NCBI GenBank assembly: GCA_016710325.1
Contig: JADJXK010000002.1
Coordinates: 62,001-126,000, forward strand
Length of the DNA: 64,000 nt
DNA from: Candidatus Leptofilum proximum
Lineage (GTDB): Bacteria; Chloroflexota; Anaerolineae; Promineifilales; Promineifilaceae
Direction: 5' to 3'
Shown: one piece after another, positions 59,952 through 64,000 of the stretch
Layout: the number at the start of each line of letters is the position of its first letter
Position numbering within the stretch: position 1 is the first letter of the stretch
The notes under the pieces: model-generated
The model's input: the letters and a program-made list of their open reading frames with translations, nothing else
Told to the model about the DNA's origin: nothing
Databases searched by the model: none
Program-made: the position numbers and the translations under genes

Positions 59952-60647
59952 ATGCCCAAGGGAGAGGAACAGCTGGCCGCCAGCCGCATCCTGGCCGTCA
60001 CCGAAGAAGAACTCAGGCGCATCATTCTGGACCTGCATGATGGGCCGGTGCAGCAGTTGTTTGCGGCCCAGGCCCAGCTGCACAGCCTGCAATCCCGCTC
60101 CAACCACGGCGAAGCCATTCCCAGCGAAGAATACCAGCTCACTTTTCAACGTGTCTCGCGCCTGCTGGAAGCCTCCCTGGCCGAAATCCGCCAGTTCCTG
60201 GGCACCTTCCGCCCGCCGGACTTTGCCAGCCAGGACCTGGTCGAGATGCTGCACGGCCTGTTTATGCACCACGAGCTGACCACCGGTGTGGTAGTGGATT
60301 TTGCCGTCACGGGCAGCCCAATGGTGCCGCACCTGCCGCTGCCCGGCAAAATCACCCTCTACCGCATCTGCCAGGAAGCCCTCTCCAATGCCTACCGCCA
60401 CGCGAAGGCGCAGCAGCAGCGCGTTTTGCTGCACACCAGCCCCGGCCAGATTTGCCTCACGGTGGCAGACGATGGCATCGGTTTTCAACCGCCGCCGCTG
60501 CGCGGCCCGCAGGCCACCGAGCGCGAGGAGCATATCGGCCTGCGCGGCATGCGCGATCGCGTGGATTTGGTTGGTGGTACGTTTGAATTGGACAGCAAAC
60601 CAGGGCACGGCACCCGCATCACGGTAAAAATTCCTATCCATGGCTGA
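59952..60647 (+). CDS. NarL-type sensor histidine kinase, cytoplasmic
   Basis: A 231-residue kinase without membrane segments or a recognisable sensor domain. HisKA_3 has the phospho-acceptor His29 (RRIILDLHDGPVQQLF). The HATPase domain has EALSNAYRHAKA, VADDGIGF and HIGLRGMRDRVDLVGGTFEL. The start at 59952 is chosen because GGAG lies 9 nt upstream and the predicted transcript begins near 59937, at the earlier ATG. The regulator gene overlaps its end by 8 nt, so the pair is translationally coupled. It lies directly upstream of the Calvin-cycle operon and may control it; this is inference from position. Confidence 0.9.
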   Translation: MPKGEEQLAASRILAVTEEELRRIILDLHDGPVQQLFAAQAQLHSLQSRSNHGEAIPSEEYQLTFQRVSRLLEASLAEIRQFLGTFRPPDFASQDLVEMLHGLFMHHELTTGVVVDFAVTGSPMVPHLPLPGKITLYRICQEALSNAYRHAKAQQQRVLLHTSPGQICLTVADDGIGFQPPPLRGPQATEREEHIGLRGMRDRVDLVGGTFELDSKPGHGTRITVKIPIHG

Positions 60648-61272
60648 ATCTACCCCCGTTTCCGTTATTTTGGCCGATAACCATGCCCTTGTTCTGGAAG
60701 GGCTGCGCAGTCTCTTCTCGGCTGAAGCGGATATTCGCGTCATCGCCACTGCCAGCGACGGCGAGCGCCTGCTGGATGCCGTGCAGCGCTTTCGCCCCGA
60801 CGTGGTTATCACCGACCTGCAGATGGAGTACCTGGACGGGCTCGACTGCCTGGCGCAAATCCGCCAGATTTGCCCGCAAACCCGGGTCCTCATCCTCACC
60901 GCCTACACCGACGGCCAGACGATGCAGTCTGTCCTACGCTCCGGCGCCGATGGCCTGCTGCTTAAAACCGATCCGCCTGAGCAGGCGGCCCTGGCCGTGC
61001 GCCAGGTGATGGCCGGGCAGCTGGTTTTCCCCGCTGCCGTACGCCGCTGGCTGCACCAGCCTCCCCCCACTCAGCCCGCCGTCGTCCTTTCCGAGCGGGA
61101 AATGGAGGTGTTGGCACTGCTGGCCGACGGCAAAACGAATGCACAAATTGCCAGGCAGCTGCACGTCAGCGTCAACACCATCAAATTTCACCTGCAAAAA
61201 ATCTACCAAACCCTCAACGTCTCCAATCGCACCGAAGCGACCCGCTGGTACATGGAGCAGCAGTCAGGTTAA
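60640..61272 (+). CDS. NarL/FixJ-family response regulator
   Basis: A 210-residue regulator. The receiver domain has phospho-acceptor Asp59 (VVITDLQMEYLDG) and Lys in LLLKTDPP. The C-terminal LuxR-type helix-turn-helix is SEREMEVLALLADGKTNAQIARQLHVSVNTIKFHLQKIYQTL. It overlaps the kinase gene by 8 nt and is its evident partner. A perfect 16-bp palindrome at 61299-61314, between this gene and rbcL, is a possible binding site. The target genes are not proven. Confidence 0.93.
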   Translation: MAESTPVSVILADNHALVLEGLRSLFSAEADIRVIATASDGERLLDAVQRFRPDVVITDLQMEYLDGLDCLAQIRQICPQTRVLILTAYTDGQTMQSVLRSGADGLLLKTDPPEQAALAVRQVMAGQLVFPAAVRRWLHQPPPTQPAVVLSEREMEVLALLADGKTNAQIARQLHVSVNTIKFHLQKIYQTLNVSNRTEATRWYMEQQSG

Positions 61273-61274
61273 CC

Positions 61275-61296
61275 AAGGAATCTGCGTTCCTTTTAT
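61275..61296 (+). terminator. short hairpin after the regulator gene
   Basis: AAGGAA (61275-61280) pairs with TTCCTT (61287-61292) and TTATT follows. It is short and only weakly supported. Confidence 0.35.
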
Positions 61297-61298
61297 TA

Positions 61299-61314
61299 CT
61301 ACCCGATCGGGTAG
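61299..61314. promoter_or_regulatory. 16-bp perfect palindrome upstream of rbcL
   Basis: CTACCCGATCGGGTAG is fully self-complementary and has no T-run after it, so it suits a dimeric regulator better than a terminator. It lies about 70 nt before a -10-like TATAGT (61383-61388). Confidence 0.5.
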
Positions 61315-61364
61315 GCGATGGCCACCTGTTTGACGGCCGTATTCCACCCATTTGTGGATAGGCA

Positions 61365-61388
61365 GCGGCCGTTTTCCCCTGCTATAGT
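61365..61388 (+). promoter_or_regulatory. candidate rbcL -10 region
   Basis: TATAGT at 61383-61388 is preceded by GCGGCCGTTTTCCCCTGC, the same octamer-like word plus C-run seen before the -10 boxes at 11796, 18779 and 19289. No clear -35 box. Confidence 0.35.
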
Positions 61389-61465
61389 TTGATTGTTCCA
61401 TTTATCACAATCGAAGCGCCGCTGTGGTTTGCAGACGGCCGTAGGAACCAGAAGGAGTGATGACG

Positions 61466-62851
61466 ATGAGTGAAATGCTTGCCCCCCATACGCTGCAGCA
61501 GCCCCCCTCGGCCGGTCTAAGCGATAAATATATTGCCGGTGTGCGTCCCTACGCCAGCGATTACTACGACCCAGACTACGTGCCCAAAGATACCGATCTG
61601 CTCTGTGCCTTCCGTATTACGCCCAAACCACCGACTGACATGATTGAAGCGGCAGCGGCCGTTGCCGCCGAATCCTCCACCGGGACCTGGACCGAAGTGT
61701 GGTCCAACCAGCTCACCGACCTGGAATTTTTCAAGGCGCGTGTTTACGACATTCAGGACGACATCGCCTTCATCGCCTATCCGATGGATTTGTTCGAGGA
61801 AAACAGCGTGGTCAACATTATGTCCTCGATTGTGGGTAACGTGTTTGGCATGAAGGCTGTGGCGGCGCTGCGGCTGGAGGATATGCGCATTCCTACTGCC
61901 CTGGTGAAAACCTTCCCCGGGCCGCACGTGGGTATTTATGATGAACGGGTGTGGGCGGATAAGTGGGAACGGCCGTTGCTTGGCGGCACCGTCAAGCCCA
62001 AGCTGGGGCTTTCACCCAAAGCATATTCCACCATCATTTACGAATGCCTGGTGGGTGGCCTGGACACCACCAAGGACGACGAAAATATGAACAGCCAGCC
62101 GTTCAGCCGCTGGCGCGATCGCTTCCGCTATGCTCAAGACGCCGTAGAAGAAGCCATGGTTGAAACCGGCGAGCACAAGGGTCACTGGCACAACGTCACC
62201 GCCGGGTCCACCCTGGAAAGCCTCAAGCGCATGGACTTCATCAAAGAACGGGGCGCCGACATGTGTATGTTCGACTTTATCACCGCGGGTTTTGCCGCCG
62301 CGGCCGATGTGTTTGCCCATGCCCGCGAACTGGACATGATTGTGCACTGTCACCGGGCCATGCACGCTGTGTTTACCCGCCAGCAAAATCATGGCATCCA
62401 CATGCGCGTGGTGGCCAAGTGGCTGCGCCTCACCGGCGGCGATCACGTGCACACCGGCACTGTCGTGGGCAAGCTGGAAGGCTCCTGGAAGGAAACCGAA
62501 GGGCTTATCAGCTTGCTGCGCAACCGCTTTACGCCAGCCGACAAGGAGCGCGGCATTTACTTTGACCAGGATTTTGCCGGGCTCAAGGACGTCTGGCCGG
62601 TCGCCTCTGGGGGGATTCACGTGCACCATATTCCCGATCTTTATCGCCTGACGGGCAACGATGCCTTCTGGCTGTTTGGTGGCGGCACACACGGCCATCC
62701 CCAGGGCAGTCGAGCAGGAGCCACAGCTAACCGCGTGGCCACCGAAGCCATCGCCTCTGGTTCCACCCTGGCCGAAGCCGCCAAAAACTCCCCCGAACTA
62801 CGCGACGCCCTGGCGCTGTGGGAGGATGTGAAGTTTGAAGTGCAGGCGTAG
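61466..62851 (+). CDS. rbcL: RuBisCO large subunit, probably Form I' (no small subunit)
   Basis: A 461-residue ribulose-1,5-bisphosphate carboxylase large chain. Active-site residues are all present: Lys177 (TVKPKLGLS), the carbamylated Lys203 with Asp205 and Glu206 (TTKDDEN), His296-Arg297 (HCHRAMHAV), His329 (GGDHVH), loop 6 Lys336 (VVGKLEG) and Ser381 (PVASGGIHV). Numbers run two above the spinach ones. The sequence is Form I-like, yet only 103 nt separate it from prk and no rbcS is there. Form I' enzymes, known from Ca. Promineofilum breve and relatives, are L8 octamers without small subunits, and this gene fits that group. Start ATG 61466 has GGAG 8 nt upstream. Form assignment needs a tree. 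Confidence 0.95.
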   Translation: MSEMLAPHTLQQPPSAGLSDKYIAGVRPYASDYYDPDYVPKDTDLLCAFRITPKPPTDMIEAAAAVAAESSTGTWTEVWSNQLTDLEFFKARVYDIQDDIAFIAYPMDLFEENSVVNIMSSIVGNVFGMKAVAALRLEDMRIPTALVKTFPGPHVGIYDERVWADKWERPLLGGTVKPKLGLSPKAYSTIIYECLVGGLDTTKDDENMNSQPFSRWRDRFRYAQDAVEEAMVETGEHKGHWHNVTAGSTLESLKRMDFIKERGADMCMFDFITAGFAAAADVFAHARELDMIVHCHRAMHAVFTRQQNHGIHMRVVAKWLRLTGGDHVHTGTVVGKLEGSWKETEGLISLLRNRFTPADKERGIYFDQDFAGLKDVWPVASGGIHVHHIPDLYRLTGNDAFWLFGGGTHGHPQGSRAGATANRVATEAIASGSTLAEAAKNSPELRDALALWEDVKFEVQA

Positions 62852-62859
62852 ACTGGTGG

Positions 62860-62898
62860 CCGGTGAACCGTAATTGGTTGTCGGTAATCGGTGAACAG
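62860..62898. repeat. single family C arm between rbcL and prk
   Basis: CCGGTGAACCGTAATTGGTT and following words, without a complementary arm. A CCGCGTT-word run (62908-62933) follows before the prk ribosome-binding site. Confidence 0.6.
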
Positions 62899-62954
62899 AT
62901 TTTTACCCGCGTTCTTCCGCGTTCATCCGCGACCTATTTTTAGAGGAGGAGATC

Positions 62955-63893
62955 ATGCACCGGAGAGTGGTGATGATAGGTGTTGCCGGTGACAGTGCCG
63001 CTGGCAAAACTACGCTGAGCAAAGGCCTTGTCCAGGCTTTGGGTGAGGACCAGGTCACCGCAATTTGCTGTGACCATTATCACAAGTACAACCGCCAGAT
63101 GCGCAAAGAATTGGGCATCAGCGCTTTATCCCCGGAAGGAAACTACATCGACATCATGGAGCAGCACTTCCGACTCCTGCGCGAAGGCAAGCCGATTTTG
63201 ATGCCGATTTACAATCACAAAACGGGCGATTTTGATCCGCCCGTATACATAAAGCCGAAGCGGTTTATGATCATCGAAGGGCTGCTGCCTTTCCACACGC
63301 AGCGGATGCGGCTGAACTTTGACGTGAAGGTGTACCTGGACCCGCCTGAAGAGCTGCGTTACGCCTGGAAGGTGCAGCGCGACACAGCCAAGCGCGGCTA
63401 TACCAGGGAAGAGGTGATGGCTTCGCTGGTGAAACGCCAGGATTTGTCGCCGCGTTACATTCATCCGCAGAAGCGGTTGGCCGACATGATTGTGCGGTTC
63501 TACCCGCCAGAGAACAACGCCAGTGAGACGGGCGGCCATCTCAACGCCCAGGTGGTTTTGAAGCCCACGGTGCCCCACCCGGACTTAGCGGATGTGCTGC
63601 AGCACGGCAGTAATGGAGTGAATCCGGCATTGCGGCTCAATCTGGGGCGTTACGAAGGCACCCCGGCCGATTTTATGGAAATCGCGGGCAGCCTGGTGGA
63701 AGAAAAGGCGCATGATCTCATTGCCCTGATCCAAAAACACATGCCGGAAGATTGCCGATTGAATGAGGCGCTGCTGGGTCAATACCAGTTGGGCCTGGAA
63801 GCGCGGCGCAGCCTGCCGCTGGCCTTGACGCAGCACCTCATTGCTTACCACATGGTCACGGCCGGATTAGCGATCCAGGAGATGTACGCCTGA
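62955..63893 (+). CDS. prk: phosphoribulokinase
   Basis: A 312-residue kinase that makes ribulose-1,5-bisphosphate from ribulose-5-phosphate and ATP, the substrate of the RuBisCO encoded just upstream. The P-loop is GDSAAGKTT (Lys18). Other family motifs are ICCDHYHKYNR, IYNHKTGDF, IIEGLLPFHT and VYLDPPEELRYAWKVQRDTAKRGYT. It is of the PrkB-like bacterial/plant type rather than the short proteobacterial form. GAGGAGGAGATC is an excellent ribosome-binding site. It overlaps the following epimerase gene at TGATG, so the two are coupled. No octamers occur in prk. Confidence 0.95.
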   Translation: MHRRVVMIGVAGDSAAGKTTLSKGLVQALGEDQVTAICCDHYHKYNRQMRKELGISALSPEGNYIDIMEQHFRLLREGKPILMPIYNHKTGDFDPPVYIKPKRFMIIEGLLPFHTQRMRLNFDVKVYLDPPEELRYAWKVQRDTAKRGYTREEVMASLVKRQDLSPRYIHPQKRLADMIVRFYPPENNASETGGHLNAQVVLKPTVPHPDLADVLQHGSNGVNPALRLNLGRYEGTPADFMEIAGSLVEEKAHDLIALIQKHMPEDCRLNEALLGQYQLGLEARRSLPLALTQHLIAYHMVTAGLAIQEMYA

Positions 63894-64000
63894 TGAACGA
63901 GTTAATCATCGCCCCCAGTATACTTTCGGCTGACTTTGCCCGGCTGGGTGAGCAGGTGCGGCAGGCGGTGACGGCTGGTGCTCGTTACATTCACGTGGAT
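63893..64000 (+). CDS. rpe: ribulose-phosphate 3-epimerase, N-terminal part (cut by window end)
   Basis: The first 36 residues (MNELIIAPSILSADFARLGE, then VTAGARYIHVD) are the classic Rpe N-terminus: the first beta strand with APSILSADF and the second with the metal-binding-region IHVD. Rpe interconverts xylulose- and ribulose-5-phosphate in the Calvin and pentose phosphate pathways. Its ATG overlaps the prk stop by one base (TGATG), which means translational coupling. The gene runs past the window. Confidence 0.93.
   Translation, partial: MNELIIAPSILSADFARLGEQVRQAVTAGARYIHVD

Noticed and set aside
62852..62954. A small-subunit RuBisCO gene between rbcL and prk
   Set aside because: Only 103 nt are available and they hold repeat words and a ribosome-binding site.

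Overview
The window is a typical gene-dense chromosomal stretch of a Chloroflexota bacterium, most likely of the Anaerolineae/Ardenticatenia side and close to Candidatus Promineofilum. This placement is an inference. It rests on T-box leaders on aminoacyl-tRNA synthetase genes, many Thr/Pro-linker lipoproteins, very frequent hairpin spacers, and a RuBisCO large-subunit gene followed directly by phosphoribulokinase with no small-subunit gene. That last layout is expected of the Form I' enzymes known from this group.

Layout. 1-8.3 kb: an anchored protein, a penicillin-acylase-like hydrolase paired with an M23 peptidase, an EF-G paralogue, a LiaF-like membrane protein and sufE. 8.4-11.6 kb: a large STAND ATPase with calcium-type repeats and a beta-propeller. 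11.8-15.8 kb: thyA, a NUDIX gene and folA, then a TlpA-like lipoprotein with ccdA. 15.8-18.8 kb: an archaeal-type ValRS behind a T-box. 19-24 kb: an M23 lipoprotein, a receiver-kinase hybrid, lplA and a propeller lipoprotein. 24.2-31.2 kb: alaS behind a candidate alanine-peptide attenuator, a Baseplate-J-like protein, NUDIX, ruvX and mltG. 31.2-36.8 kb: a shortened substrate-binding protein, two coiled-coil paralogues and a TPR-Slt lipoprotein. 36.8-45.8 kb: three tandem paralogues of a large membrane-anchored propeller protein, with an IS4-family element between the first two. 45.9-50.3 kb: cyclophilin, glycosyltransferase, methyltransferase, DUF454 and a HEPN-like protein. 50.4-53.5 kb: a second, bacterial-type valS behind its own T-box. 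53.8-59.8 kb: two secreted multidomain proteins, a GNAT-nitrilase fusion, DUF971 and a CDP-alcohol transferase. 59.9-64 kb: a NarL-type kinase/regulator pair and the Calvin-cycle operon rbcL-prk-rpe, cut by the window end.

Two sequence systems run across everything. First, the octamer ACGGCCGT occurs roughly 120 times by my eye count (about one per 530 bases, mostly inside genes), where base composition predicts about two. It forces the tripeptides TAV, NGR/DGR and RP into unrelated proteins, like HIP1 in cyanobacteria. Second, most intergenic gaps hold snap-back hairpins in which one arm is a run of degenerate 7-8 base repeats and the other arm its reverse complement. At least four word families exist. 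Copies sit inside both valS T-box leaders, in frame inside the archaeal-type ValRS, and in the signal-peptide region of a lipoprotein, and one is split by the IS.

The most novel items are the alaS peptide attenuator, the hairpin invasion of T-boxes and an ORF, the octamer, and the small-subunit-less RuBisCO operon.
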